A stretch of DNA of 64,000 nucleotides from Serinus canaria (Eukaryota > Chordata > Aves > Passeriformes > Fringillidae), in the NCBI RefSeq assembly GCF_022539315.1, contig NC_066336.1, positions 62,001-126,000 on the forward strand. Reading direction: 5' to 3'. Positions 38,783 to 51,300 of the stretch are shown here, piece by piece. Under the pieces are notes generated by a model. That model was not told the DNA's origin, made no database searches, and saw nothing but the letters and a program-made list of their open reading frames with translations. The position numbers and the translations under genes were made by a program. Position 1 is the stretch's first letter, and each line of letters starts with the position of its first letter.

Positions 38783-39154
38783 TGTTTTATGAAAAATCCT
38801 TTCCTTAGGATTTTTCCTCCTGAGAAGCTGAGAGGCCTCAGGAACAAAATGTAAACAATGATTATCTGCTGCTGTGGAATGCAACAGGTGGATCTGTGAT
38901 TGGTCTCATGTGGTTGTTTTTAATTAATGGCCAATCACAGTCCAGCTGTCTAGACTGTCTCGCTCAGAGACAAACCTTTGTTATTGATTCCTTTTCTATT
39001 CTTAGCAAGCCTTCTGATGAAATCCTTTCTTCTATTCTTTTAGTATAGTTTTAATATAATATGTATCATAAAATAATAAATCAAGCCTTCTGAAACATGG
39101 AGTCAAGATTCTCATCTCTTCCCTCATCCTGGGACCCCTGCGAACACAGTCACA
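38783..39154 (+). mobile_element. Solo LTR (passerine ERV type), about 370 bp
   Basis: The element starts TGTTTTATGAAAAATCC and ends ..GAACACAGTCACA. It carries an AATAAA signal near 39075 and phrases such as 'tgtaaacaatgattatctgc' and 'ccttctgaaacatggagtca', which I recognise as a very common passerine LTR. A hairpin with arms GAAAAATCC/GGATTTTTC lies near its 5' end. No internal retroviral genes are present. Confidence 0.8.
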
Positions 39155-39743
39155 CCTTTGGGCAAGGAGGCATTGATGTGTCAACTCTACTCTGAAGGAG
39201 CATCTCAAGGAGATGCACAGCGGAGACGGGGGCAAAGACTAAAAATGGAAACCTCTGTGAATGCTCTCCAGCATTCAGTCCCAAACATGGAGGGTCTGTG
39301 ACCAGTTTGGCCGACATCTTGGAGGGCTGAGGTACCAGGGAAGGCTGTGTTGGTCTGAGGAGAGATAGTACACTAAAGCATCTCCTGGTCATCTGAAAAA
39401 CCCTGCCAGGTTTTGGCAACCTCTGGGGTGTACCTCATCAGCAGCTACTGCTGTGTCTGTCCTGGTGAACTGATTGATTTGAGCCTCAAAATCTGCTTTG
39501 GAGACTGGGGTGCTCACACACAGCACCAAAATAAGGGGACCGGTGCCTACAGGTGAGCAGCACCTGAACTTTCCCCGTTTTGTTTTCTCACATTTGGAGC
39601 ATGAGGCTCTGCAGACCATTTGCAGCCCCAGCTGGGATCCTGCTCACCATGGACAGAGGTGACACTGGCTGTGGGCGCTTTTGAGGAATGCCTGACCTGT
39701 GGGGCAGCATGGCCCTGCGGAGGCTGCTGCTGGCATCCAAACC

Positions 39744-39780
39744 CTGGAGAAACCCTGCCTTTCTTGGGTAGGTTATGTGG
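39744..39780 (+). repeat. 37-bp direct repeat, copy 2
   Basis: Exact copy of 38033-38069. The two copies are 1.7 kb apart with the 38.8-kb solo LTR between them. Confidence 0.95.
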
Positions 39781-40324
39781 GAATGATTCCTGCCCTGTAA
39801 TTAGGCTCTTCTGCTCCTGTTCACCACACTAATGAGCTGTCTCATGGATGTGCTCCTCAAAGCTGCTCTGGAGCCTCTGTGTGGCTCAGAAGCTGAAGGT
39901 GACTTTCCAAGAGAGCCACCTGCAAAGGGCAAGATCTCCATTCCTATCACGTTGGGGTGAGGTACGTGGGCTGGGAACCTTTGACTGTGAAGGCTTTTCC
40001 CTGACTACACCCTGTGTGCTGTGAATTCTTCTGCCATTGTACACCCTAGCTTCTTGGTGAGGAGAGCCCTTCCTGCTGTTCATGCTTGCAAGGCTGGGCA
40101 AGAGGAAGGGGCTTACCAGCCTTCAGCTGAGGGACTGAGGCTGCCTCTTGAAAGGAGAGCTGGTTTCTACCTGCATCCAGGCTGGATAATAACACTTGAA
40201 AAATAAATGGTGCTCCATCTGGTCTCCTGGTTCAGTAGTTTGGGTTTTTAGTCTTGATGGAGATGATGGCACCAGGACTGTAGGCATCAAGGTGCATCCC
40301 AAAGGATGGGTATAGGCTTGTGCC

Positions 40325-40440
40325 CAAATTTCCACCTGGTCTAGTGGAAGGTGTCCCTGCCTGTGGCAGTGGGTTGGAATGAGATGAGCTTTAAGGTCTC
40401 TTCCAACACAAACCATTCCATGATTCTGTGATTCTCTGGC
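40325..40440 (+). mobile_element. CR1 LINE 3' tail
   Basis: 'ggtctagtggaaggtgtccc', 'tgcctgtggcagtgggttgg' and 'ccattccatgattctgtgat' are a well-preserved sense CR1 tail. Confidence 0.9.
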
Positions 40441-40744
40441 ATGGCAGGGTGACTGTTGAGTCCAACTTGTGCCACGAGTGTTCGACTGTGTGCTTATGTG
40501 AGGCAGGTCCCTGTACCTTCAGTGGGGCTGTTGCATGGGCTGGGGATCTGGCTGAATTTCAGACCCTGGTGTGTGCCCACCGGAGCACACAGCCAGCCTT
40601 GTCGCGGCTGGGAGCACCGTTGCTCTCTTGAATCTCTTCATTTACTTAATGATCCTTTTGTTGAGAGGATTAGGGTTTAGTAGCCTCTGGCCGAGTAGTA
40701 ATTAAATTAAGGCTCTGGTGTTTTGTGGAATTTTTGAAGCCCAC

Positions 40745-40950
40745 TAGAGGGCTCAGTTGGAGGCCTGTGGAGCCGGGACCGGCGGCGCTGGGCTGTGTCC
40801 AGCTCTTCAGAAGTTTACACGAGAAGTTATGTAAGTCCGGAGGAGCTGGACGGGCGCAGAAGTTGTACGGGGCCAGCCCGCAGCGTCCACGGAGCCCGCT
40901 GCTCCTGCAGCCCGGTTGTGCCCGGAGCTCGGCAGAGCCCGGCCCGTGCC
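40745..40950. promoter_or_regulatory. CpG-rich block next to the AP-1 minisatellite
   Basis: A short CpG-dense, non-repeated stretch precedes the tandem array. It may be a small CpG island or an exon. No frame is recognisable. Confidence 0.45.
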
Positions 40951-41826
40951 CACGCGAGGCGGTACTCACCGGAGGGGTTACTCACCGGAGGGGTTACTCA
41001 CGGGAGGCGGTACTCACCGGAGGGGTTACTCACGGGAGGCGGTACTCACCGGAGGGGTGACTCACGGGGGGCGGTACTCACCGGAGGGGTGACTCACGGG
41101 AGGCGGTACTCACCGGAGGGGTGACTCACGGGAGGCGGTACTCACCGGAGGGGTGACTCACGGGGGGCGGTACTCACCGGAGGGGTGACTCACGGGGGCG
41201 GTACTCACCGGGGGGTCACTCACGGGGGCGGGTTATCACGGAGGGGTGACTCACGGGGGGCGGTACTCACCGGAGGGGTGACTCACGGGGGGCGGTACTC
41301 ACCGGAGGGGTGGCACTCACGGGGGCGGTACCCCGGGGGGTCACTCACGGGGGCGGTATCCCGGGGGGTCACTCACGGGAGGCGGTACTCACCGGAGGGG
41401 TCACTCACGGGAGGCGGTACTCACCGGAGGGGTGACTCACGGGAGGCGGTACTCACCGGAGGGGTGACTCACGGGAGGCGGTACTCACCGGAGGGGTGAC
41501 TCACGGGAGGCGGTACTCACCGGAGGGGTGACTCACGGGAGGCCGGTACTCACCGGAGGGTGCACTCACGGGAGGCGGTACTCACCGGAGGGGTGACTCA
41601 CGGGAGGCGGGTACTCACCGGAGGGGTGGACTCACGGGAGGCGGTAGTTTCGGGAATCACCGGAGGGGTGACTCACGGGAGGCGGTACTCACCGGAGGGG
41701 TGACTCACGGGAGGCGGTACTCACCGGAGGGGTGACTCACGGGAGGCGGTACTCACCGGAGGGGTGACTCACGGGAGGCGGTACTCACCGGAGGGGTGAC
41801 TCACGGGAGGCGGTACTCACCGGAGG
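40951..41826. repeat. 32-bp minisatellite with AP-1 and donor-like motifs
   Basis: About 27 units, each made of two related 16-bp halves: GGAGGCGGTACTCACC and GGAGGGGTGACTCACG. The second half carries TGACTCA; I count 17 perfect copies. Each half contains ACTCAC, so the other strand carries GTGAGT in tandem. Variant units with ACCCCGGGGGG or lost bases cluster at 41.2-41.4 kb, and cleaner units flank them. Frames stay open through the array only because of its regularity. Confidence 0.95.
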
Positions 41827-42164
41827 CTGGCAGGCATGGGGTGCCTACGTCACTGCTCACTGTATAATCAGCGTTAGGTAATGCCAAGCTGATGTTTTTG
41901 GTAGGTTTTTTTTTTTTTTTTCCTTCCCCACTTGGTGTTTACGTTTCTAAGAAGTTGCTGACCGTGAACATCCGGTTCCACCTTCACTTCTGGAAGAGTC
42001 AGATACTGAAGTTTGCTCTGTTGCCTTGCTCTTGTGGGTGCAAGTGTGACCTTTTGGCTTTGTGGCTCGGGTTTTTCTGGTGGGTGCATGGGTTTTTCGT
42101 GTTTAGCCAGAACTGCTCTTTAACCAGTGTCTCTTCTCCTTTCTCTTCTATCCATTGCCCCGTG

Positions 42165-42215
42165 ATGGATTTTGGTGCTTTGCCTGTGTGGTTGGCCTGG
42201 CTCTCTCATCTCTGG
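42165..42215 (+). other. Possible short first coding exon (unproven)
   Basis: ATG in a strong context (GTGATGG) opens 17 codons, with a hydrophobic run after MDFGALP, ending at a near-perfect donor CTGG|GTAAGTA. It could be an alternative start with a signal-like N-terminus, or chance. I recognise no family. Confidence 0.2.
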
Positions 42216-42259
42216 GTAAGTACCTGCTTTGTTGGATCAGTGGGCAGAAATAGTTGAAA

Positions 42260-44790
42260 CAAGTTGCTTTGACTTAATTATCAGACCTATTTAAATAATG
42301 AACTGACCTATTTATTCTGTCTTAAACTCTGAAGCATTGGTTGTTGTCAAACACCATGATTTATTGTCCGTGTGTTTGTCAAGATTTTGGATATTGAAAA
42401 GCCCTTAGCTGGCCTGGAAATTGCTGTATTTTATAATATGAAGAAGCCCCCAGTAGTAGTTTTTCCTACTGGCCTAGGCTGTGGAGCACTGACCTGGGGA
42501 TAAAAGCACACTTGAGTGCCAGCAAGTGAGCAAAGGGAAGGGAAAATATTTTTGCGAATGGAAAGCAATGCTTCCTGTTCTTCCCAGGATGTCTCCTGAC
42601 ATCTGTTGGTGGCAAGTCAGCACTGTGGTTATGAAAGGAGCTCTCTGATGGTACTGGACTACTTTGCCCTTTGCAAACCATGGGTGTTTCCAGGGCATGG
42701 ACAGGAGGCTGAGGCCCTTCTGGCAGGAGAGGAGGGGAAATGTGTGTCAAGCTTGGAGAAGAGCTTTAGGTGCTGATGATTTCAGTTTGTGTTCATGGAG
42801 CACCTGCTTTGCATAGGGGAAAAATTGCCCTGGTGGGGTGGATTCTGATGGTTTCCCTGCAGAGGTTTGGTGCCTGCCATGAACTTGGCTGTGAGGTGGT
42901 GTGTGTATATTAAAGCCTCTGAGGACAAGGTCTATGTGCTCAGAGCGGAGGGAAGGAAGGGATCTTCTTCGTGATGCTTTTTCTCTGGGTGCCTTTGCAT
43001 CGAGGTTGTGTTCTCTGGAAACTTCAGTAAGTTCAAATTTACTTTTTTTCTATTTTAAATTCAAATTATCCTCCTGCTAAGCTTTCCCCTCTCTTACTCC
43101 TCCAGTAACACCCTCTCCTCTCCTAGTAAGGGAAAGGGCTGAGCACATTTAGAGCAGCTCTGTTCCGTGGCTGAGTGTTTCATGTGCTGCCAGTCATTGA
43201 TGAAAAACTTGAAGTGAAAGCAGAGGAAGGTGCTGAGAACAGATTGCTTTATTCTTAAACTTGACATCATTATACAATGCCTTATGGCAGGGCAGGAGAG
43301 ATGAATCAAATCCAAGCATAAACCTGTTGTTCTTACTCAGAAGCAAGTACTATATTTGGAAGATGAGCAGCTGCCTCCTGATCTGAATGAGCTTTGCTAC
43401 CAAATCTCCAAAAGCAGGATTGTTAATAAACTAGAAAACCTGCCTTGGTCAGAGGTGTTGAGCTCCAACCCCGCCAAACACCCAGCAGGCATTTGAATGC
43501 AGAAGAAAACTCTTCCACGTGGAAGGTACAGCTGGAAGCTGCTGTGAGCTTGGATGTGGAGCAAGATACAAGTGCTCACTTGCATGATGGTTGGAATGGG
43601 TTAGTGAGAGGCAAAGCTGTACCAGCACAGCAGCTGTGCCAGGGTAACCTGGAGCAAGTCTTTGGCCAGAGAGTCTTCCTGCTCAGTGCTTGAGCAGGCC
43701 CTCAGGACAGTCACCCATCTGGCTATCTCTGTATGACAAGTCTCTGGTCAAGGGTGAATTTCTCCCTTGTGAAGCACTGATAACCTGGACCATCCCTGGT
43801 TTGCTGTCCCAAGAGCAGTCTCCATGTTACTTTTGTCTGTTTTCTTGCACATATTGCACAGAGGGGAGAGAATTGCGTTTTGGTGATCCTGCTGGTTACA
43901 CGCTGTGGAGGTTTTGATCATGATATGAGATTAAATTTGCTGCTGAATAATTGGTGTCAGTCTTTGTCAGCAAACAAGAAAGCCATCCCTTGTTAGGGAT
44001 AGCAAAGATAAAGGGGGTATGGTACAGTATCACTGGCTCAGAGACAGCCCTGACCTTCACTCAGCAGAGAAAACAGCAGGCTCAGATTGCCTCTCTATCT
44101 TTAAGCCTAGCTTATCTCATAGGTAAACAAAAAATGCATAGGAGTTTAGTGATATATTTATATTAAATATAAATTCAGTAATATAATCTCCTCTCCTGAC
44201 CTAGTAAGTGTTGGGCAAAGTAACACGCCAGCAGCTTCCATGGAGAGAAGCTGGGAGTAGCTGCGGGGCAGAAACTGAAGGAAAATGCTAGAAAACCCTC
44301 TCTGTTGGGGACCTTCAAGCTGAGATTCACATATGTTGCCATTATTTAAAGCCTGTCAAGAAATCCAAGGTGAGATCGCTGCTGAAAAATTGTTCAGAGC
44401 TGTGTCTGTGGTGGTAAGTGCAGAGTGTGTCCATTCATGGGCTATGTTTGGGCTCTGCTTTTCCATAGAGTGGCACTTGTGATGCTGGAAGCCATGTGTT
44501 GTTATCTATCTATACATGTTATTTCTTTCTATCCTAGAATTCATGGGTGACCTGGAGAAGGGCACTGCTTTGCAGGGCCCTTGAACAGCTTGTTGTGTTG
44601 TAAATTTGGGTCTCTCCTTAGTTCTTGTTTACACATAGCCCAAAGAGGAAGAACAAATGAGGCTTCCAGCACCTTTCAGTGAGATTTTCTTCTTTAACCT
44701 CTCCTGTTGGTTGACAGTGCCTGAACATGAGCCCAGGTGTGCAAGAAGGCCAATGACATGTGGCCTGTACGAGCACAGGTGTGGCCAGCC
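42260..44790. other. Probable intron, no gene recognised
   Basis: Short frames only. No repeat family was identified by eye. Confidence 0.4.
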
Positions 44791-44799
44791 GGACTAGGG

Positions 44800-45337
44800 A
44801 GGTCCCCTGTACTGGTCACTGGTGAGGCCAAACCTTGAATCCTGGCGTCAGTTTTGGGCCTCTCACAACAAGAAAGACATTGAGGGCCTGGATCGTGTCC
44901 AGGGAAAGGAACAGAGCTGGAGAAGGGGCTTGAGCAGCAGGAGCAACTGGGGGAGCTGGGGCGGCTCACCCTGGAGAAGAGGAGGTTTGGGGGGACCTTC
45001 TGTCTCTCTACAACTCCTTGACAGAAGGGGGCAGCCTGGAAGGGATTGGTCAGGGAACAAGGGACAGGATGAGAGAAAATGGCCTCAAGCTGTTCCAGGG
45101 GAGGTTTAAGTTGGACATCAGGGAAAAACTTCTTCATGGAAAAGGTCATCAAGCGCTGGTACAGGCTGCCCAGGGCAATGATGGAGTCCCCATGCCTGGA
45201 GGGGTTCAAAGTCCACGTAGATGTGGCACTTAAGGGCATGGGTTAGTGGTGGGCTTGACAGTGGTGGGTAAATGGTTAGCCTCTTTGATCTTGAAGAGCT
45301 TTTCTGACCTAAATGATTCCATGATTCTATGGAAATG
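44800..45337 (+). mobile_element. CR1 LINE 3' end, longest copy in the window
   Basis: About 540 bases in sense orientation, with 'tgaggccaaaccttgaatcc', 'gacattgagggcctggatcg', 'aggctgcccagggcaatgat' and the tail 'gattccatgattctatgg'. It covers the end of the degraded reverse-transcriptase ORF and the 3' UTR. No intact protein remains. Confidence 0.92.
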
Positions 45338-45339
45338 TG

Positions 45340-48090
45340 GCAGCAAGGTATCTCTTCCACTTGTCCCACCCTGTCACAGGAGACTATGGTCTCTAACGTG
45401 CTGTCAAGTTCTAGAGCCGGTTTAGCTCAGTGTTTTCACTTTGTTGCTTAGTAAAGCAGTGCAAACAGTTCTCACTGTGGTGTTCAGAATAGCAGTGCTG
45501 CCCTCTGAATTACTATCTAATTAAATGAAAGCAAAAACTCCAAAACAAGTGAGCTTTCTGTTGCATAAGAAAAGCTGTTTTGGTTGACCTAAAAACCGAC
45601 ATTGAAAACCAGCCTAAACAGAGATGCTTTCCCTCCCAGCTCCATGGGCCATGCAGAGCAGTTGCTACTGTTCTTGGAGAGGCATTCATGCTGTGGCAGC
45701 TGTGAGCCCACTTCAAAACAGTTATGCCTTTGAGACTTGCTTCCCTTTTGCTTGATGGTTGGAGAAACCCTGCTGTGGAGACAAATAATTAGAAATAAAA
45801 GATGGCAGCTTAATGATTAGCTTTTCTGATGCAGCCTGCAGTGAATGCAGGGTGAGACTGGCATCTCCAAGCTGCTGCTGCTGCATCTCCTGCTCCAGAG
45901 ATTTACTGTGTGCACTGGTACTGTGCAGCCTCAGTGGACGTGCAGAACACCCTGAACTAACAGAGTTATTTATTTTAGTAACAAACCTTTTCATTCAGAG
46001 TCTTGGCATTTAACTGTGACAATGGCAGTATGCTTCCTGCCCTCAGCTCCCTGTCTCTCCATCCATGCCCACAGCTTTCCTTCGCAACCTTATCCCCCTC
46101 ACCCTCCTCAATTTCTTGGGTTCTGTCTGTTAATATGAACCATTTTGGGTTCTCTTAGTAAAATAAGCATGTAAAGTTACTACCTTAAAATGCCTCAAAA
46201 TGCCGTATTTTGAGCTCCACAAAATCTGGCAGCAGTGGGATGCTATCCTCTGGGATTCTGTCTTATTGATATTCATGTTTTTGAAGCTGGTATCCATGAC
46301 TGCCAGTTTCAGAGGTTAATATACTGCCTTTCAAGCAAGCTGAGGTCTTTTTAATTTGTGATATGGAAATGTGCGCCAATTAATCATTGTGCACCTGCAG
46401 AAATGCCTCTGGGCAGACTTTGGCTGAGCTCTATCAAGTTCTGGGAACATCCATAGGCAGGACTCAAAGTGACGAGACTGATCTAGTTCAGTAGCTCAAG
46501 ACAAATCCTGTGAGCTCCAAGGACATGTCAAGCAGGGGACGCGGTGCTGACCAAGGTGGTGCAGAGCTTTGGCTCTTATTTGTGGAAAAAATAGTAGTTA
46601 GAAGTTGTATTTGTTCTCCACAGTTAAAGTGTAATTTAAATAAATGTTAGGTTTTGCCAGGGGTCTGTCACTGATGCACAGGTCTAGCTCTCAATCACCA
46701 ATTGCTGTCTGTTGACTAGAGCTGGGTTTGTGGCCTTTGGATCACACGGGATATGTTAGTGCAGACTCGAACGCTCTCTGCCTAGCATCTGCCTCAAACT
46801 TACTGCTAGGTAAAGTTAAATAGTCCTAAATAAACCCTGATCTTGAAACTGCCCTTCCCCATACCAAGGAGCTCTAAGCATTTTGAAGCCAAGGGGTGCT
46901 CTTTGCCCAAAAAGAGCGTAACAGTATGGAGTCAAATCTCCTTCACTGAATTGGTGCCTTTCTGGGGAGAAGCTGCCATTGAAAACACACCTACCTGGTG
47001 TTTTTTAAAGAAGCCAGAGCCTCTCTTGGCTACAGTTTGACTCCTTATCCATATGAGGAGTAAATCAGTCCCTGACATCTTTTGTTTGTAGTGCAGCTTG
47101 GCTGCCTCCCTGATGGAGCTCTGGTCTCTAGGTGGCACTGACTGTTATTTTTGGGTGCATTTCAAGAAAGGCTGCATAGCTGAGCTTGTCCCCCGCTGAA
47201 GGAACAGCTGCCTCTCTGGCCAGGCTGGCCGCTCCTGTTGGCTTAGGAGGCTGACACAAGGGCTTGAACTTCTTCTTGCTGCCCAAACATAGGAGTTTCC
47301 AGCAGCATTCCTGAAAGAGGGGTAAGGAGTCAAGTGCTGTTTGTGAGCACACTCCTCTGGTTTTAGTTCTTCACTGTGACTGCTGGGAAATGAAATCCTA
47401 GTAAATGCTTGGAAGGAGGGTGAGCTCTCAAGGTGATGGAGATGAGTGTGCTGTGGGACAATCTGAGGCTCCTGTGATGGTTCTTTCCATGGTTCAGTCA
47501 GTTTTCTTAGGTTGTTTCTGGAGCTCAGGCTCATGCCACACTGACTCTGCCTTTTCCTTAGCCTGCATTGCTTGAATTCACAGCATCACCTGTAATCTAT
47601 TCTCCAGGATTTGTTAAGCTCTCTATAGATCCTTGCAGTGCAGACACTTGTGTGTTTAATACGTTCTACTCTTACTTGAGAGGAAAAGTATTTCTCTGTC
47701 AATGTAGAAACATTGCCCATATGAGCACGCGATCCTGCAGCGCTGCAGCTGACGTCCTCTAATCTTTATTGGTGCATCTTGGCAGAAATGTGCTTTATGT
47801 GCTGACTCTAAGCCCTAAGTCTAAACAAAGATGACTCTCTAGGAGCTGTTCTTCCCTGCACTGGCTCACAGCCTGGAGAGAACTGAAGCTCCTCTTCTGT
47901 TTTATTCCTCTTTCTACTTGGAGTTTGTCTGCTGTGCTGCAAGACACTGACTCAAATGAACATCAGCTTCATACAAATCAATGAAACTCATGATGGGAGC
48001 TTTTTGTATCAATTAACCAGATTGCAGGTGGGATGGGAATTCCTGGGTGTACAGACTTAGTTCCCAGCCACCCCCTCTGCTTTTCCCATC
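45340..48090. other. Probable intron, no gene recognised
   Basis: Unique-looking sequence with only short frames. Confidence 0.4.
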
Positions 48091-48100
48091 TGCCCAAAAG

Positions 48101-48302
48101 GGATCCAAATGAGCCAGCCCAGTACCAAAAAGATCTAATGGCTAAAAAATGGGATTCTTCTGCCCATGGGAGAACACACGGTTGTAGTTTAGCAACAGCA
48201 GCTTTTGAAGGCTACAAATTACAGCCAACAAAAGAAAATTCTCCAGAAGGACACCACAAAGAAAAGGATGGCAGAAGCAGTTTGGATTTAGCAAAATTGG
48301 AG
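48101..48302 (+). CDS. Candidate internal coding exon, unidentified
   Basis: A strong pyrimidine tract and AG (48099-48100) precede a 202-base block. It is open for 67 codons from GAT at 48102 (phase: one base, then full codons), and a donor GGAG|GTGAAC follows. The residues are mixed and hydrophilic (DPNEPAQYQKDLMAKKWD at the start, SSLDLAKLE at the end) and free of repeats. I do not recognise a family. In context it would belong to the plus-strand gene started at 32.0 kb. It could also be a chance frame. Confidence 0.3.
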
Positions 48303-48309
48303 GTGAACT

Positions 48310-51300
48310 GCCCTGATGCCAAGTGTGATTCCAATACCTAAATCACTCAGTCTCTTTAGCTATGGAGGGTGCTTCTTGGCCCTTTAATAACTATCTCAGC
48401 AATGAATCAGTAGTTGGTTTTGGAGAGTGTTATGATGGGCTGGACTAGATTTAATCTTTGGTTAAATACTTGATACAGAGCCAGGTGAGTGTAGATGTTT
48501 CTGGTTGCCTTCACTGTGCACACCATGAGTTGTAGCAAAGCAGTGCAAGTGTTCTAGACCTTAGTGAAAATTCCTTGAATTTGCAGTTCAGCCTGTCAGA
48601 GGCTTTTTCAGCAGTGAATTCTGTGCTGGAGAGAGGGGTGGGCAGGGGAGAAATGCAGCATTAGGTGAAGCATTCTTTCCTTCCAGGTGAATCATTTACC
48701 TGCAATATCTTAATTCTAGATCACCATTTTACAGGAACACAAAGCTTGAGAAGTCAAAAGGAGGTTTCCTTTCCTCCTCATTCTTGTCTTTCGCTCATGG
48801 CCAAATCAGCACTGCTGACGGTGACAGCAAAGCTGGAAGAGGAGCCAAGGGCAGAGGGCCAGAAACTGGCAAAACTGAGCCACCTGCTCTCCTCCCACCT
48901 TGTTTGCTCTTGTGAAATGGCTGCCGCTGCAATGGAGACTGTCACCTGTGTGCAAAGTGTGTGAGTGTGAGAAAGGGAGACAGAGTGTGCCTGTTGTGTG
49001 TTCACATATGTGTGCGTAATACAGCTCATTTAGAGCAGGATAGAGAAAGGATTCATCTGACCAGCCTAATTTTTTTACTTCCCTAGAACTTGGTGTAATC
49101 CCAAGTATTTCTCTTCACTTTAAATCCTGCTTGTTTTGGGGAAGGGAGCACAGCACCAGTGTGATGCACAATTGCTTTGTTTAGACTGGGAGTTCCTCAC
49201 TGGAGAAACTCCTCAGGGCAAAGAGGAGAGAGCTCTGTGCCTTTTTTTGTTGTGCCAGTAATGCTCTGGGCAGTGTTCCCTAGCACTGGTATAAACTGGG
49301 AGCCCTGTTTTGCAACAAATCCTACCTGGAGTCTATCTTGTGGGGCCTACAGAGTGCTGGATCACCTTACAAAGATCTGTTCTATGAAGAACTTAACTTG
49401 AGCTAGATTTAATCTGCTGTCTGGTTACTCCTAGGGTGCTGCAGAGTGTCCTACTGAGCTGCTTGCAAGTGCCTGCACATTACCCAGGCAGAGGGCAGGG
49501 TTTAGCATTGTCCTCTATGACCCAGTTGGTTTACACTGACTGAATCCATCAGGATCTGAGCACTCCCAGTGGCCTTTCACCTTGTGAGGAACAACCTCTG
49601 CCTTAGTGACCCCAAACACATGCCTAAAATGAATCTAATTCCTTTCCTTATTCCTATATCCAGCAGGCAAATACCAAGAAATCCTGACTTAATAAAATAA
49701 TTCTCAGTTTCTAAATGACTCCCATAAAATGACTTTAACCAGCTGTAACCAGGAGAGTTCTTTAAATAGTTGCAATTCAGGCTTGGCACAGGGCAAACTG
49801 TTCTTATAGTGAAGAATTTAAGAAATTTCCATTACTTTCTGTGGGATTTCAGAAGTCAGTTTGGGGCTATGTAGGAAGGAAAAAGTTAGAAGCTAAGCCA
49901 GTGGCTTCCAGCTCAAGTGGTGTGGTGATGGGTTTATTTTCCTGAGAGTGGTGGTTGTGGGTTTCTTTTTCCCTTTTTTCCCCGTGTTTTCTGCTCCCTA
50001 TAAAAAATTGCTTTGTGTGGGCTTAGATCCCCTTGCCCCAGAAGAATGTTTTTCAGGCTCTCATGGCATAGACCAAGTGCCTCTTTTTGTATTTAATAAT
50101 TCAATTTTTTAGTGTCTCTTCCTTTAGCTTTTTAGCCAGTCAAGCTCTCAGCCATTTGTTTGGGGTCTGAAGAGGTGACAGCATCCGTTGCCCTCATGCA
50201 CAAGCACGTTGGCAGCTTGCACTAGTGCTCCCTGAGGATAAATGCTTCACCTGGGAATACAAAATGCAGGAGCTGCTGCTCTCTATTCTCAGCTGCTGGC
50301 AGATGGAGTTGGGGATCATCTGGTGATCTGAGCGCAGTGGATGATGCACTGTGTGGTGTTAAATCACCGCTTTGATGCAAGGTTTTTGTTGCCCTGGTCT
50401 CTCCGTAATCTGCTGTCTGTAATGTACAATGAAGCAGTGTGGGTTTGTTTGCTTGTTTTTCTTAGTTGCAAGAAGCTGTTGCCAACCAAAACTTGTGGTT
50501 TCTTTGCTCCATGGTTTTCTCCTCAAAGCCAATTGGACTGGTATTTCTCTTCTGGCAGTGTTTTAAGCCTACCCATGGGTGAGCAGTAGCAAAGGCAGCA
50601 GTTGTGGTGGGTCAGCACTGAACATCTGACATTCCTCCATGCACTGTCTGGGCTATTAAAATGTGCTAGTTTATTGCACTGGGGACTGAAGTCAGAGCTT
50701 CAGGCCATGTTTCAAAGGAACTACCTGTCCCTAATGTAGGAGCAGCGACTTGGAGCTGCCAGACCTTTCCCATCTTGTCTTTTTTAAAAGAGATATGCTC
50801 ATCTAAGTCCAAGGAATCCACCAAGTAGTAGAGATTTAAGGCAAAAAATATCTGTCTTCCCTCTCATTAAGGAGCTTATTGCAAGTGGTCTCAACACTGA
50901 CACACAAGGGAGCTGCTCTGTTCTTCTTGGCAGAGCTGATTGTTGTAGACGCATAAAGGAGAAGGGGTAAATAGCTGTGAGAAGCATGTTAATTTTTTTC
51001 TAAAAATCTGGGTATTTTTAGCTTCATATAGCACAAATACCCTCAGTGTGTGAGTAGCCCTTGCTAGGTCAGTACCAGTGATGGAGCCATCCCAGCCAGG
51101 GTGCATCAGCCTTGGGTATTATCTGCTGATGAAGAGGCAGGGCAGTTGTTCTTAATCCAAGCAGAATAATGTGCCTGAGACCGTAATTCTCTATGGGAGA
51201 CAAATGGAGATGCCTTAGTGCCAGGCGTATCTTGGAATTGTGCAAATATATGAGGGGGATTTGGTTCCTGAGCTGGGCAGGCTGGCAGCAGCTTTGCTGG

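Noticed and set aside
40725..41499. Frames through the minisatellite (repeated TGGVTHGRRYSPEG)
   Set aside because: The regular 32-bp unit keeps frames open. No start, domain or context supports a protein.
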